The position numbers were made by a program, and so were the translations under genes. The notes beneath the pieces are model-generated. The model saw nothing but the letters and a program-made list of their open reading frames with translations. It was not told where the DNA came from and ran no database searches. 64,000 bases of DNA, taken from positions 992,001 to 1,056,000 of the forward strand of contig NZ_CP066796.1 in NCBI RefSeq assembly GCF_017161565.1. Reading direction: 5' to 3'. This stretch comes from Erwinia amylovora (lineage in GTDB: Bacteria; Pseudomonadota; Gammaproteobacteria; Enterobacterales; Enterobacteriaceae). Every line of letters starts with the position of its first letter. Positions within the stretch are counted from its first letter, which is position 1. This document shows, one piece after another, positions 1-11,513 of the stretch.

Positions 1-1276
1 TTGGGTCGAAATAGTCGGCCCCCCAGGCGTTCAGGGTGGCCTGGTACTGGTGAGATTTCACCCGGGTTGCCACTTCGGAACTGATACCAGGCTCTATGTC
101 TACCTTAACACCGCCCCTGGCAAAGCTGGCCTGCAGGGCCTGAGCGATGTCCAGGTAAGGCGGCTGATTGCTGGTAGACAGCTTGAAGCTTACGTTGTTC
201 AGGCCTGCTTTCTTCAGTATCGCTTTCGCTTTTTCCGCATCGTAGGTGAACGGATTATCGTTCAGCGAGCCGAGGAAGCCTTGCGGCAGGAACGACTGAT
301 GAACCTGGAATTGTCCTTTTAGCAGGTCGTTGGCAATGCCTTTATAGTCAAAAAGATAGCGCGAAGCTTCCCACAGTGCCGGGTTTTTCAGTACCGGGTT
401 AGCGTCGATATTGAACTGAATGTAATACAACGAAGCCATGGGCACTGCGAGCGTTTTCACCCCGGGCTTATCCTTCAGCGAGGCCATCTGGTCGGCACCC
501 AGATTACGGGCAATATCGGCATCGCCCTGTTCCAGCAACAGACGGCGCGCAGCCGGTTCCGGCACGTTTTTGATCAGCACGTTTTTTAGTTTTGGTGCGC
601 CGGCCGGAGAGCCGGGATTGGCGCTGAACAGCGCCACTTCGTGCGGGATATATTTGCGGATCTGATAAGGGCCGCTGCCGGCGGAGTGCAGGGACAGCCA
701 GCTGTTGCCAAGATCGCCCTGTTTTTCATTAGCCATCACCGTTTTTTCATCGACGATGGATGACACAGGGGCAGCCAGCAGGCTGAGAACGTATGTCGGG
801 CTGACGTTGGCGCTCCAGCTAATTTGCACTCGCTGGTCGTCGATCTTTTTCAACCGCGCATCAACATTATCTTTGGTCCAGCCGAGCTGTGCCAAAATAA
901 ACGAAGGATCGAGGTTCAGCTTGATAACGCGCGACAGTGAGAAGATCACATCTTCCGGGCGCACGGGATTGCCGGAGGCGAATGTGGCTCCATCGCGCAG
1001 GGTAAAGGTGATGCTGCGGTTGTCACTACCGGGCTGCCAGCGGGTGGCCAGCGTGGGTTGCAGATCGGTCGGATTTTGCGGATCGGACTGAACCAGGCGC
1101 TGATAGAGATTGCTAAAAGCCTGAACCGAGGAGAGTTCAAAGCCATCAGCCGGGTCGAAACTGTTAACATCATCAATTGACTGGGCAATGACCAGGGTGT
1201 CCGCAGGCGTTGTGGCACTGGCAACAAAAGATGCCGTCATAGTCAGAGCGAGAACAGACGGAACTGCAATTTTCAT
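1..1276 (-). CDS. ABC transporter periplasmic substrate-binding protein, peptide (DppA/OppA) type, C-terminus cut off
   Basis: The reading frame is open from the ATG at 1276 to the left edge, so about 425 residues are visible and the C-terminal part is missing. A good Shine-Dalgarno (AAGGAAA) precedes the ATG. Residues 1-21 form a Sec signal peptide ending ASA, so the product should be periplasmic. The mature start (DTLVIAQSIDDVNSFDPAD) and a segment near the edge (TLNAWGADYFDP) are typical of SBP family 5 proteins that deliver peptides, nickel or opines to an ABC importer. The permease genes would lie beyond the left edge. The substrate cannot be told from what is seen. Confidence 0.85.
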   Translation of the reverse strand, partial: MKIAVPSVLALTMTASFVASATTPADTLVIAQSIDDVNSFDPADGFELSSVQAFSNLYQRLVQSDPQNPTDLQPTLATRWQPGSDNRSITFTLRDGATFASGNPVRPEDVIFSLSRVIKLNLDPSFILAQLGWTKDNVDARLKKIDDQRVQISWSANVSPTYVLSLLAAPVSSIVDEKTVMANEKQGDLGNSWLSLHSAGSGPYQIRKYIPHEVALFSANPGSPAGAPKLKNVLIKNVPEPAARRLLLEQGDADIARNLGADQMASLKDKPGVKTLAVPMASLYYIQFNIDANPVLKNPALWEASRYLFDYKGIANDLLKGQFQVHQSFLPQGFLGSLNDNPFTYDAEKAKAILKKAGLNNVSFKLSTSNQPPYLDIAQALQASFARGGVKVDIEPGISSEVATRVKSHQYQATLNAWGADYFDP

Positions 1277-1418
1277 GACGTTTCCTTACCTTATGTTTTT
1301 TCGCGAGTGTAAGTGAACAACCAATGAGAACAATAGTAGATTATCGGCTATCGTTATGCAGAAAAGTTATAAGTTCGGTGAAACAGTTATAAAATTGAAC
1401 CCGGTAGCAGCAAGCGGG

Positions 1419-2075
1419 CTAGCGGCTGAAACTCTGCCAGATAATGGGGGCAACGCCGAGAAAGTTGTTCAACATGTGCAGAGCCATCGGCAGCCTTAGG
1501 CCGCCGGAGACAAAACGAGCGGCGCACAGCAGGAGTGACAGCACCACAAGCGAAATCACGGTTTGCAGATGATCGTACTGGCTGTGCAGGATGGCAAAAA
1601 TAAGGGAGGTTATTATCGAGCAGCCCCACCGGTGGCGTGGTGCCCACAACAGAAAACCCTGCAGGACAAAACCGCGAAACAGAATTTCTTCAAATATCGG
1701 AGCCAGCATGACCACCGCCAGGCAGAATCCAACCAGGCTCAGGCGGGTGTAACCTGTCTGGCTGGCGGTCCAGTTTTCCGGCTGCAAATAGAACGACTGG
1801 CTGGCGATTGTTGCCAGCAGCAGGGCGCTGAATAGCAGTAACTGGCGCACGCGCAGCTCACCTGAGGTGATATCCGTAAAGCGGCGCGTATACCACTGGT
1901 AAACAGGCACCAGCGCGGCGAACTCCAGCAGACAGAGCACCGGCATGAATATTCCCTGGCTTTTTAACGTATCGATCCGGGGCAGCAGGTTAACCAGTTG
2001 CGCAATGGTGTACCAAATCATAAACACGCCGCAGCAAAGCAGGGTATGGCTAACTTTGTCACTGGCTGGTGCCAT
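1419..2075 (-). CDS. CPBP family intramembrane metalloprotease
   Basis: I place the start at the ATG at 2075 (MAPASDKVSH), giving 218 residues. The frame stays open upstream to 2267 but that extension is not hydrophobic and looks non-coding. The protein is mostly hydrophobic with about six to eight membrane segments. It carries the CPBP/Abi signature: an EEILFRG motif near residue 130 and a later HSQYD segment, which supply the metal-binding Glu and His of the family (PF02517). These enzymes cleave membrane substrates, and some act in bacteriocin immunity. No neighbour indicates a substrate. It is transcribed divergently from the lipoprotein gene that follows. Confidence 0.8.
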   Translation of the reverse strand: MAPASDKVSHTLLCCGVFMIWYTIAQLVNLLPRIDTLKSQGIFMPVLCLLEFAALVPVYQWYTRRFTDITSGELRVRQLLLFSALLLATIASQSFYLQPENWTASQTGYTRLSLVGFCLAVVMLAPIFEEILFRGFVLQGFLLWAPRHRWGCSIITSLIFAILHSQYDHLQTVISLVVLSLLLCAARFVSGGLRLPMALHMLNNFLGVAPIIWQSFSR

Positions 2076-2255
2076 GGTAAGGCTCTTAAGGGGGCAGGAG
2101 AGCGGGGATGTTAACAAGACTATGCAGGGCTGTCGAGCAGGCATGGCCAGCCCGTCAAGCCGGCAAAGAGTATGGAATTTGGCTACGTCAACATAGTGAT
2201 ATCTGCTAGTATTACTGCGAATTACCACTTTTAAAGCCAGAGAGGAGCAGTAATA

Positions 2256-2552
2256 GTGAAATATCATGGAAAAATAGCCGCAATGCTGGCATTGATGGTG
2301 CTGGCAGGCTGCCAGTCAGCGGATAACCAAAGCCGGACCTCCACCATGGTGGATCCTGAAATGGACCGTTGCGGCGCCTCGCAATATCAACAGTACGTCG
2401 GCAAGCCGCTGAAGGCCATAGAAACTCTTCGCTTCGAACATGCGGTGCGCGCAATACCTTATAATGCTGCCGTGACAATGGATTTCAATCTCAATCGCAT
2501 CAATTTTATGGGGGATAAGCAGGGCAACATCAGCCAGGTCTATTGCGGATAA
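2256..2552 (+). CDS. I78-family peptidase inhibitor-like lipoprotein
   Basis: A 98-residue protein with a lipoprotein signal peptide and lipobox LAGC (Cys19), so it is probably anchored in the outer membrane. The rest matches the small inhibitor I78 family: a Cys at the start of the domain (RCGASQYQQYVGKPL), the VRAIPYNAAVTMDFNLNRIN segment and a C-terminal YCG that may form a disulfide. Family members inhibit serine proteases such as elastase. Bacterial lipoprotein forms are common in Enterobacterales and largely uncharacterised. The start ATG follows a clear GAGAGGAG Shine-Dalgarno. The gene is monocistronic. Confidence 0.8.
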   Translation: MKYHGKIAAMLALMVLAGCQSADNQSRTSTMVDPEMDRCGASQYQQYVGKPLKAIETLRFEHAVRAIPYNAAVTMDFNLNRINFMGDKQGNISQVYCG

Positions 2553-2648
2553 ATATTGCCTGAGAAGTTGTCAATTGCCGATCTCCTTAATGCGCAAGAA
2601 TTTAAGTTATCTGCAAGCCGCAGCCTGTTTTGCATCGGCTCGCGGCAT

Positions 2649-2894
2649 CTATTCCTTCACGTTCAGTAACTCTGCCAGCAGTTTGCGGCAGTCCAGTAGT
2701 AATGACTTGTCTGGTTCTCTTCCCAGTCGTGCAATTACTTTGGCGATAATCGCTTTAGTGCTGGCAGGCGTTCCGGACTGCATCAGTTCCACCATAATTG
2801 CCTCCAGCAGTTCACTCTCTTGCACCGGGTGGAATGATGGGCTGTTAAAATAGTCAGTAATGGCGCGTCCCGCGCCCTGTAGCTGATGATTCAT
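2649..2894 (-). CDS. YmgB/AriR-like biofilm and acid-resistance regulator
   Basis: The start is the ATG at 2894 (MNHQLQG), preceded by a GAGGGG Shine-Dalgarno seven bases away, giving 81 residues. The layout matches the YmgB/AriR/YcgZ family (PF10798): a short variable N-terminus, then a helical core ending SGTPASTKAIIAKVIARLG and KLLAELL. In E. coli these small dimeric proteins act in the BluR regulon and affect biofilm formation and acid resistance. The assignment rests on remembered family pattern, not a search. No operon partner is visible. It lies upstream of and divergent from the cold-shock gene. Confidence 0.65.
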   Translation of the reverse strand: MNHQLQGAGRAITDYFNSPSFHPVQESELLEAIMVELMQSGTPASTKAIIAKVIARLGREPDKSLLLDCRKLLAELLNVKE

Positions 2895-3448
2895 GGCGAA
2901 ACCCCTCAAATGCGCCACTGGTGGCCGTGGCCACAGGGCCAAAGCATCGATTCAGGCTGACAGCAAGACAAGACAGCCCGACACTTCTGAACAATTTACA
3001 GCCAGATTTTTATTACTTTAGGTGCCGCACGCGGGATTGTCAGTAACCAACAGAAATATTTTTATCAGGCAACTATGCGGGCCTGCAGAGGCGCCCCGCA
3101 TTTTCTGCCGATCTTTTACGGCCCGATCGTTGTCTTTCCGCGATGGGCAGCCAAAGATATCCGGGCTGTGGAAATAAACCTAAAATTATTTAACCCAAAA
3201 AATCAAGTTGTTAATATTAAATTGCCTGTTCTATTTAATCCCCTCTTGTACTAAACGCCGGGTTATGAGTAAATACACCCGTCGGTTTTGATACAGACCC
3301 ACGTATGCGAGCAATTTTAGTAAAGCAGTCTTCAGTTCAAGCGTTAGCCTAAGCTTCTTCCTGACTTCCTTCTTTAGTGCCTCATTGTAATCCCTGTTGA
3401 CGAACCCTGTGCCCCCGTGGCTTATTACATTATCGAAGGAAAAAACTT
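2895..3448. other. Intergenic region holding the cspA-type long leader
   Basis: About 550 bases without a credible gene. The right half is AT-rich (3170-3240) and then runs into the cold-shock gene. In cspA-type genes the mRNA leader is long (about 160 nt in E. coli) and acts as a thermosensor, and the spacing here allows the same. I could not recognise a convincing cold-box sequence, and several -35/-10 pairs are possible, so no promoter is assigned. The Shine-Dalgarno before the cold-shock ATG is GAAGGA. Confidence 0.4.
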
Positions 3449-3661
3449 ATGTCTGACAAAATGATTGGTTTGGTAAAATGGTTCAGCCCTGATAAAGGTT
3501 TCGGCTTCATCTCCCCAACTGACGGCAGCAAAGACGTGTTTGTACACTTCTCTGCAATCCAGAACGGCGGTTTCAAGACGCTGGAAGAAGGTCAGAAAGT
3601 TGAGTTCACTATCGAAAATGGCCAGAAAGGCCCTGCAGCTGCTAACGTTACTGCGCTGTAA
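3449..3661 (+). CDS. cspA: Cold-shock protein, CspA family
   Basis: The gene encodes 70 residues and covers the whole single cold-shock domain. RNP1 (KGFGFI) and RNP2 (VFVHF) are intact, with the expected surface aromatics (W11 in VKWF). It is closest in my recollection to E. coli CspA, with the same length and the same C-terminal pattern ([11 protein letters not shown] against KGPAAGNVTSL). These proteins bind single-stranded RNA and act as RNA chaperones and antiterminators in the cytoplasm. The paralogue (CspA, B, G or I) cannot be decided from sequence alone. It has its own terminator and is monocistronic. Confidence 0.9.
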   Translation: MSDKMIGLVKWFSPDKGFGFISPTDGSKDVFVHFSAIQNGGFKTLEEGQKVEFTIENGQKGPAAANVTAL

Positions 3662-3721
3662 GATAGAAACTCGTTCGTTACCGCCGTGCCGGTTTTATCC
3701 TGAACGGCGTTAAGCGAAACT

Positions 3722-3749
3722 AAAAACCCGCCCTGTGGCGGGTTTTTTG
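3722..3749 (+). terminator. Rho-independent terminator of the cold-shock gene
   Basis: A perfect stem AACCCGCC / GGCGGGTT with loop CTGT is followed by TTTT. Because A-runs precede the stem, it may also stop lacZ transcription from the other side. Confidence 0.9.
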
Positions 3750-3804
3750 CGTTTCAGGTGGCGTTAAGACGGCAGCGCGCGTTTTTTACGCGGGCGCGGA
3801 ATAC

Positions 3805-6894
<3,090 letters not shown>

Positions 6895-6960
6895 CTAATA
6901 AGGGTTATATATTCAGACTGAAGCTGGAACCGCTTGGAACAAAGACAAAAGAGATCAGGA

Positions 6961-6976
6961 TGTGATGGCTATCGCA
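6961..6976 (-). promoter_or_regulatory. Candidate CRP-cAMP site upstream of lacZ
   Basis: TGTGA-TGGCTA-TCGCA matches the CRP consensus TGTGA-N6-TCACA at nine of ten positions. Its centre is about 83 bases upstream of the lacZ ATG. A TATATA box near 6907-6912 could be the -10, which would put the site around -60 to -70. This is inference from sequence only. Confidence 0.6.
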
Positions 6977-7161
6977 ACATTGGCGAATAAAGATAATGGG
7001 TAAAACAGCGCGTTGTCACCGGTTTAACCCGGCAAAATAACAGCAAAGCGCAAAGCAGGGTTACCGGAGGTAAAAAGCGCCGTAATCAGGAGATTCTGCA
7101 TTGTGAGCGGCACGAACGCCGCTTAGTATCGGCGCGTAGGGTTATTCACGTTGTTGCGAAG

Positions 7162-7293
7162 ATGATTATCACGGGCTTCATTAAAGCGATCGGTATTATT
7201 GCGTTGGTGGCAACGTTAAGCAGTTGCCCGTTGCCACTTCCGGGTGGCGGCCTGGGCGGCCCACGCGGTGGTTTCATGCAGCAGGGGGGCTAA
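7162..7293 (+). CDS. Small lipoprotein, 43 residues, unrecognised
   Basis: A short frame begins at ATG 7162 and ends at TAA 7293. It reads as a complete small lipoprotein: a basic residue (K8), a hydrophobic stretch (AIGIIALVATL), a lipobox-like LSSC with Cys22, then a glycine/proline-rich tail (PLPLPGGGLGG) with a few polar residues. The organisation (signal peptide plus a tiny unstructured mature part) is like other very small enterobacterial lipoproteins, but I do not recognise the family. The Shine-Dalgarno (GCGAAG) is weak. Coding is supported mainly by the signal-peptide architecture. Confidence 0.6.
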   Translation: MIITGFIKAIGIIALVATLSSCPLPLPGGGLGGPRGGFMQQGG

Positions 7294-7547
7294 ATATTGT
7301 CTGGCGGGGCCAGAAAATGGCCCTGTGGATCTCCGTCCCGATCTCCGCATCCTGCTATGCTACGTTCCCGTCCTTCATACCGGTCAAATTAGTGCGGCAT
7401 TCCTGTGGCCTTAAGGGCGCGTATATGCCCTTGCGCGCTGTCGCCCCATTTTAACGCACGCTGGCTGGATCTCACTTTCGACTCGCTGAAAAACAAATCT
7501 GTGCCACACTTCTGTAGGTACTTATAACGTTTACCGGAGGGATACGA

Positions 7548-7853
7548 ATGAAAGCTAAGTTAATGATCACGGCTGCTCTGCTGTCGCTGACGGCAGCAGG
7601 CTATGCCGGAGCCGCAGAGAAAACCGCCCAGCAGCATAAGATGACCGTCTGTAATCAGCAGGCGGGTGAGAAGTCGCTCAAAGGCGATGACCGCAAAACC
7701 TTTATGAGCAACTGTCTGAAGAAAGACAGCAAGACCGAAGCAATAACTCCGCAGCAGGAAAAGATGAAGACGTGTAACTCTCAGGCAGGTGAAAAAATGC
7801 TGAAGGGGGACGCGCGTAAAACCTTTATGAGCAGCTGCCTGAAAAAAGTCTGA
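7548..7853 (+). CDS. psiF: PsiF family phosphate-starvation-inducible protein
   Basis: A 101-residue secreted protein with a signal peptide (ending AGAA near residue 23) and two tandem copies of the PsiF repeat. Each repeat has the pattern C-N-x-Q-A-G-E-K-x-L-K-G-D-x-R-K-T-F-M-S-x-C-L-K-K, with two Cys. In E. coli psiF lies downstream of phoA in the Pho regulon, and its role is unknown. Here phoA is absent and the gene stands alone upstream of lpxO. I see no convincing Pho box in front of it. A strong Shine-Dalgarno (GGAGGG) precedes the ATG. Confidence 0.88.
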   Translation: MKAKLMITAALLSLTAAGYAGAAEKTAQQHKMTVCNQQAGEKSLKGDDRKTFMSNCLKKDSKTEAITPQQEKMKTCNSQAGEKMLKGDARKTFMSSCLKKV

Positions 7854-8026
7854 ATCACAGTGGGCCATGTGGTCCACTAATGCAATCTGTCATGGGTAGT
7901 GCGGCCGGTTACCGGCACGGCGAGTTAAGTCCAATCGCAATTTCTGAAAAATGTATTGCCCCTTTTTCTCTGAACATGCCATAAACCGTTTTGGCGTGTG
8001 TTATTTACCACGACAGGGCAGGTTGT

Positions 8027-8938
8027 ATGGTGGCGTTAATTATTGTCGGTATCTTTATTATCAGCGTGATCTACGCGCATTCCAGAGGCGTGGAAAAACA
8101 GAAATTCTCGCGCCAGCTGTTCGATCATTCGACTTTTATGGCTCCGGTCAATATGTTTATGACCGGGCTGTCCAGGCTACCGCCGAAACAGGCATTCTTC
8201 GACAGCACAGAGTTCCCGGAACTCGCCAAATTGACCGATAACTGGCAGGCGATCCGTAAAGAGGCCGTGCGCTTGCAGGATCATATTAAAGCGTCGCAAT
8301 CGCATAATGATGCGGGTTTTAATACCTTCTTTAAACGCGGCTGGAAACGTTTTTACCTGAAATGGTATGGCGATGCGCATCCCTCAGCCAAAGCGCTGTG
8401 CCCGATAACCAGCGCGCTACTTAGCCAGATCCCCTCAGTCAGGGCGGCGATGTTTGCCGAGCTTCCGGCTGGAAGTCATTTGGGTAAGCATCGCGATCCC
8501 TATGCAGGATCGGTGCGCTACCATCTGGGGCTGCAAACCCCCAATGATGATGACTGCTTCATTGAAGTTGACGGTCAGCGCCATAGCTGGCGCGACGGTG
8601 AAGCGACCCTCTTTGATGAAACCTACGTCCACTGGGCGCAAAATGCGACTCAACAGACGCGAATAATTCTGTTTTGCGATATTGAACGGCCGATGAAGTG
8701 GCGCTGGGCCCAGGCGGTCAATCACTGGGTAGGCGCGAAATTAATGTCTGCCGCCAGTTCACCCAACGATGACAATGACCGGACAGGGGCAATTAATCGT
8801 ATTTTTAAATACGTTAATCGCATCAGGGATGTCGGGCAGAACTTAAAAAAGCGTAACCGCACTTTATACTACTGGGTTAAGCATTCGCTGATTGTATTAA
8901 TTTTTGCGCTGATTGTCATACCCAGCGTTATCCAGTAA
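8027..8938 (+). CDS. lpxO: Lipid A 2-hydroxylase (aspartyl/asparaginyl beta-hydroxylase family)
   Basis: I choose the ATG at 8027 (MVALIIVG), giving 303 residues against 302 in Salmonella LpxO; a TTG at 7991 would only add a non-hydrophobic leader. The enzyme is a Fe2+/2-oxoglutarate-dependent dioxygenase of the inner membrane that 2-hydroxylates the secondary acyl chain of lipid A. An N-terminal membrane anchor (VALIIVGIFIISVIYAHSRG) and a C-terminal one (SLIVLIFALIVIPSVI) flank the catalytic domain. The iron-ligand motif HRDPYAGSVRYHLGL and the later RIILFCD segment are present. It occupies the place of the E. coli phoA-psiF-dgcC-proC neighbourhood. Confidence 0.9.
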   Translation: MVALIIVGIFIISVIYAHSRGVEKQKFSRQLFDHSTFMAPVNMFMTGLSRLPPKQAFFDSTEFPELAKLTDNWQAIRKEAVRLQDHIKASQSHNDAGFNTFFKRGWKRFYLKWYGDAHPSAKALCPITSALLSQIPSVRAAMFAELPAGSHLGKHRDPYAGSVRYHLGLQTPNDDDCFIEVDGQRHSWRDGEATLFDETYVHWAQNATQQTRIILFCDIERPMKWRWAQAVNHWVGAKLMSAASSPNDDNDRTGAINRIFKYVNRIRDVGQNLKKRNRTLYYWVKHSLIVLIFALIVIPSVIQ

Positions 8939-8945
8939 TAGCAGA

Positions 8946-8964
8946 CGCCGCCCGGCAGGCGGCG
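8946..8964. terminator. GC-rich hairpin between convergent lpxO and proC
   Basis: CGCCGCC and GGCGGCG form a perfect seven-base stem with a five-base loop, placed between the converging stops. It has no T-run, so it may act as a weak terminator or as an mRNA end protector. Confidence 0.4.
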
Positions 8965-8973
8965 GCACAGGAT

Positions 8974-9783
8974 TTACTGCTTGCTCATCTGTTCTGATTT
9001 ATTCATACACTGCTGTATGGCTTCGATCACCGCTGAACGTAAGCCTTTCTGCTCCAGAACTTTTACCGCTTCAATGGTAGTACCGCCCGGCGAGCACACC
9101 ATATCCTTGAGTTCAGCCGGATGTTTACCGGTTTCCAGTACCATCTGCGCGGCACCTTTTACCGATTGCGCTGCAAACTGATACGCCTGCTCACGAGGCA
9201 TTCCGCCCAGCACTGCCGCATCTGCCATCGCTTCGATAAACATAAACACATAGGCCGGCGCGGAGCCGCTTACGCCAACGACCGCGTGGATCAGGTATTC
9301 CGGTACCAGCGCTGCTTTGCCAAAACCGCTAAAAATGTTTACCACTTCATCCGCTTCTTCTTGGGTGACCAGCACGTTCGGGGTAACCGAACTCATGCCT
9401 TCGTTGACCAGGGCCGGGGTATTTGGCATAACGCGCACGATTTTACGGTCATGGCCAAGCACGGATGCCAGTGAATCCAGGGTGATGCCCGCTGCGATGG
9501 AGACCACCAGCGTCTCTTTGTTGAGGCTGCCGGCCACATCCTTCAGCACGGACAGGATCCTGTTTGGCTTGACCGCGCCAAACAGAATATCCGCCTGTTC
9601 CGCCAGCTGGCGGGCGCTTTCTGCCGGAGTAATGCCGTACTGCTGCTGCATGGCCTGATTAGTGGCGGGTTTATGGTCAAAGACCCAGATATTTTCTGCT
9701 TTAAACTGTCCGGCCGAAACCAGGCCAGCAATAATGGCTTTGGACATGTTGCCGCAGCCAATAAAACCAATTTTCTTTTCCAT
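8974..9783 (-). CDS. proC: Pyrroline-5-carboxylate reductase
   Basis: 269 residues from the ATG at 9783 (MEKKIGFIGCGNM), the same start as E. coli ProC; an ATG one codon upstream is equally placed. A GGGATA Shine-Dalgarno precedes both. The enzyme performs the last step of proline synthesis, reducing 1-pyrroline-5-carboxylate with NADPH in the cytoplasm. The Rossmann GxGxxG (GFIGCGNM) is at the N-terminus. The family signature in the C-terminal helical domain (SGSAPAYVFMFIEA, DMVCSPGGTTIEA) is intact. It is divergent from yaiI, as in E. coli. Confidence 0.97.
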   Translation of the reverse strand: MEKKIGFIGCGNMSKAIIAGLVSAGQFKAENIWVFDHKPATNQAMQQQYGITPAESARQLAEQADILFGAVKPNRILSVLKDVAGSLNKETLVVSIAAGITLDSLASVLGHDRKIVRVMPNTPALVNEGMSSVTPNVLVTQEEADEVVNIFSGFGKAALVPEYLIHAVVGVSGSAPAYVFMFIEAMADAAVLGGMPREQAYQFAAQSVKGAAQMVLETGKHPAELKDMVCSPGGTTIEAVKVLEQKGLRSAVIEAIQQCMNKSEQMSKQ

Positions 9784-10014
9784 CATGTTATCCCTGTTTG
9801 TATTATGGTGGGTAGCTAACAGCTGCCATCCCTTCACCTTAACCCAGCTGCCGTGATGCTTAAACCCCAAAAGCAGGCCATTCACCCGCTGTATGGCTTA
9901 GCAGGGCTGGCATCAGGCTGGGAACAGGAACATGCGGATCGGATTAAGTTTGCCATTCGGCCAAAGAATGGGAAGATCGCCATTATTCATGACTCTCTGA
10001 AAAAGGAAATATGG

Positions 10015-10464
10015 ATGCCAATCTGGGTGGATGCCGATGCGTGCCCTAAAGTTATCAAAGAGGTGCTATACCGTGCCGCCGATCGTGAGCAGGTGATGGT
10101 CACGCTGGTCGCTAATCAGTCCCTCAGCGTTCCGCCATCGAAGTTTCTGCGAACCCTGCGGGTAGCGGCCGGTTTTGACGTGGCGGACAACGAAATTGTG
10201 CAGCGTGCACAAAGCGGCGATCTGGTGATCACCGCCGACATACCGCTGGCGGCAGAGGTGATGGAAAAAGGTGCGATAGCGTTGAATCCACGCGGTGAGC
10301 GCTACAGCGCCGCAACAATCCGCGAACGACTGACGATGCGCGATTTCATGGACACGATGCGTGCCAGCGGGGTACAAACGGGTGGACCACCGGCGCTGAA
10401 CCAGCGTGACCGTCAGCAGTTTGCTAATGAACTGGACAAGTGGCTACAGCAGCAGCGGAAATAA
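10015..10464 (+). CDS. yaiI: YaiI/YqxD family protein (DUF188)
   Basis: 149 residues starting [16 protein letters not shown], which lines up with E. coli YaiI (152). The frame is open further upstream but without homology. An AAGGA Shine-Dalgarno lies just before the ATG. DUF188 proteins resemble the PIN nuclease fold; conserved acidic residues are seen in VDADACP and in VADNEIV / VITADIPLA. The tail holds the family-specific [16 protein letters not shown] and RDFMDT.R.SG.QTGGP blocks. The biochemical function is not established. It sits between proC and aroL as in other enterics. Confidence 0.92.
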   Translation: MPIWVDADACPKVIKEVLYRAADREQVMVTLVANQSLSVPPSKFLRTLRVAAGFDVADNEIVQRAQSGDLVITADIPLAAEVMEKGAIALNPRGERYSAATIRERLTMRDFMDTMRASGVQTGGPPALNQRDRQQFANELDKWLQQQRK

Positions 10465-10469
10465 TGAGA

Positions 10470-10496
10470 CACCTCCCCCGCCGTGCGGGAGAGGTG
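10470..10496. terminator. Hairpin between convergent yaiI and the DUF2076 gene
   Basis: CACCTCCCCCGC and GCGGGAGAGGTG form a twelve-base stem with one mismatch and a three-base loop. No T-run follows on either strand, so it could be a bidirectional weak terminator or a remnant of an intergenic repeat. Confidence 0.45.
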
Positions 10497-10506
10497 CGGG
10501 TTAGCC

Positions 10507-11208
10507 TTACACGAAGCTGTCGTCGTCAAAGTCGCTGCTGTCGAACCCATCGTTGGCAAAGCTGTCATTATCGCTACTGTTTGCGTAATCCTGCTGCCCA
10601 CTATCCTGGTTCAGAAACGAGGCATTGTCTGCGCCGTTGAAGGTATCAAGATTGTTATTAAAGTCTGTCTCCGGCATCGCCGGCTCATTAATGATGTTGA
10701 CGATCTCTTCCGGTTGAGAACGATGGAACATGCTGGTCAGCATATCTGCCAACACCACCCCGCCGGCGACACCGGCTGCCGTTTGCAGGGCACCACCGAG
10801 AAAGCCCCGGCCAGCAGAAGTTGCAGCAGCAGCAGGGGGCTGCTGCAGAGAGGGCTGCGCGGACGGAGCGCCCCAGGCTGATGAGGCAGCAGGGGGTTGC
10901 TGCTGCGGTTGAGAACGACTGCCGCCACCGAATAACCCGGAGAGAAAGCCGCCGCTGCTCTGCTGCGGTTGCTGTTGCTGCATCTGCGTCAGCCGTGCTT
11001 CCAGCTCGCCGATACGGCCGTTCAGCTGTTTCAATGCCGCGTCCTGAATCAGGATGGTTTGTGCCATATAGTAGGGCGCGCCGGGTTGCTGCCGTAGCTG
11101 TTGCTGAATGAGTGTTTCTGCTGCGCTGTCACGCGGGGCGGACTGAGATTCAGCTTGTTTCAGGCGGCTGAACAGACCTTCGATTAATTGTTGCTCTTGG
11201 TTCTGCAT
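10507..11208 (-). CDS. DUF2076 domain-containing protein
   Basis: 233 residues from the ATG at 11208 (MQNQEQQLIEGLFSRL), preceded by GGAG eight bases away; the frame is open upstream but lacks homology. The N-terminal 80 residues match the DUF2076 pattern (LIEGLF.RL, APYYMAQTILIQDAAL, then a coiled coil over LKQLNGRIGELEARL). Next come a glutamine-rich stretch, SGGFLSGLFGGG and a P/Q/A-rich linker. A short glycine-rich apolar segment (GFLGGALQTAAGVAGGVVLADML) precedes the tail, which is strongly acidic (many D, N, S). The function is unknown; the family is periplasmic or membrane-associated by prediction only. Confidence 0.85.
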   Translation of the reverse strand: MQNQEQQLIEGLFSRLKQAESQSAPRDSAAETLIQQQLRQQPGAPYYMAQTILIQDAALKQLNGRIGELEARLTQMQQQQPQQSSGGFLSGLFGGGSRSQPQQQPPAASSAWGAPSAQPSLQQPPAAAATSAGRGFLGGALQTAAGVAGGVVLADMLTSMFHRSQPEEIVNIINEPAMPETDFNNNLDTFNGADNASFLNQDSGQQDYANSSDNDSFANDGFDSSDFDDDSFV

Positions 11209-11388
11209 AGAGATTTCTCCGAAACGTGCGATGGATACCATAGTGTCAATACCGCCAGTAAAGTAAATGCTCCTGAAGTAAGAAAATGTTGCGGTGATAA
11301 TGCGTGTTTTCAACCAGCACAAACGAATAATTATCACGCTATTTTAGCCGTAAAATCTGAGATTAAGGCCGGCATGACTCAGTCAGGC

Positions 11389-11406
11389 TGTAAATAAAAC
11401 GTTACT
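11389..11406 (+). promoter_or_regulatory. Candidate TyrR box upstream of aroL
   Basis: TGTAAA-TAAAAC-GTTACT resembles the TyrR box TGTAAA-N6-TTTACA, with an exact left half and four of six matches in the right half. It lies about 110 bases before the aroL start. E. coli aroL is repressed by TyrR and TrpR, so a box is expected here. The call is inference. Confidence 0.4.
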
Positions 11407-11513
11407 GCTGGTTCTGCTGGAAAATGTCCGCTATTATGCCGCCCACTAGATTGTTTCTTGCCCCTCTGCTACGCGATTAACGTTGGCGGCATTCGCTTAA
11501 GGAAACGCCTGAC

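Noticed and set aside
7098..7126. lac operator near the small lipoprotein gene
   Set aside because: Only one half resembles lacO; the other arm pairs as a GC-rich stem (AGCGGC/GCCGCT), and no lacI is nearby.
7224..7454. 76-residue frame after lacZ upstream region
   Set aside because: Conflicts with the small lipoprotein frame and has no good start signal or family pattern.
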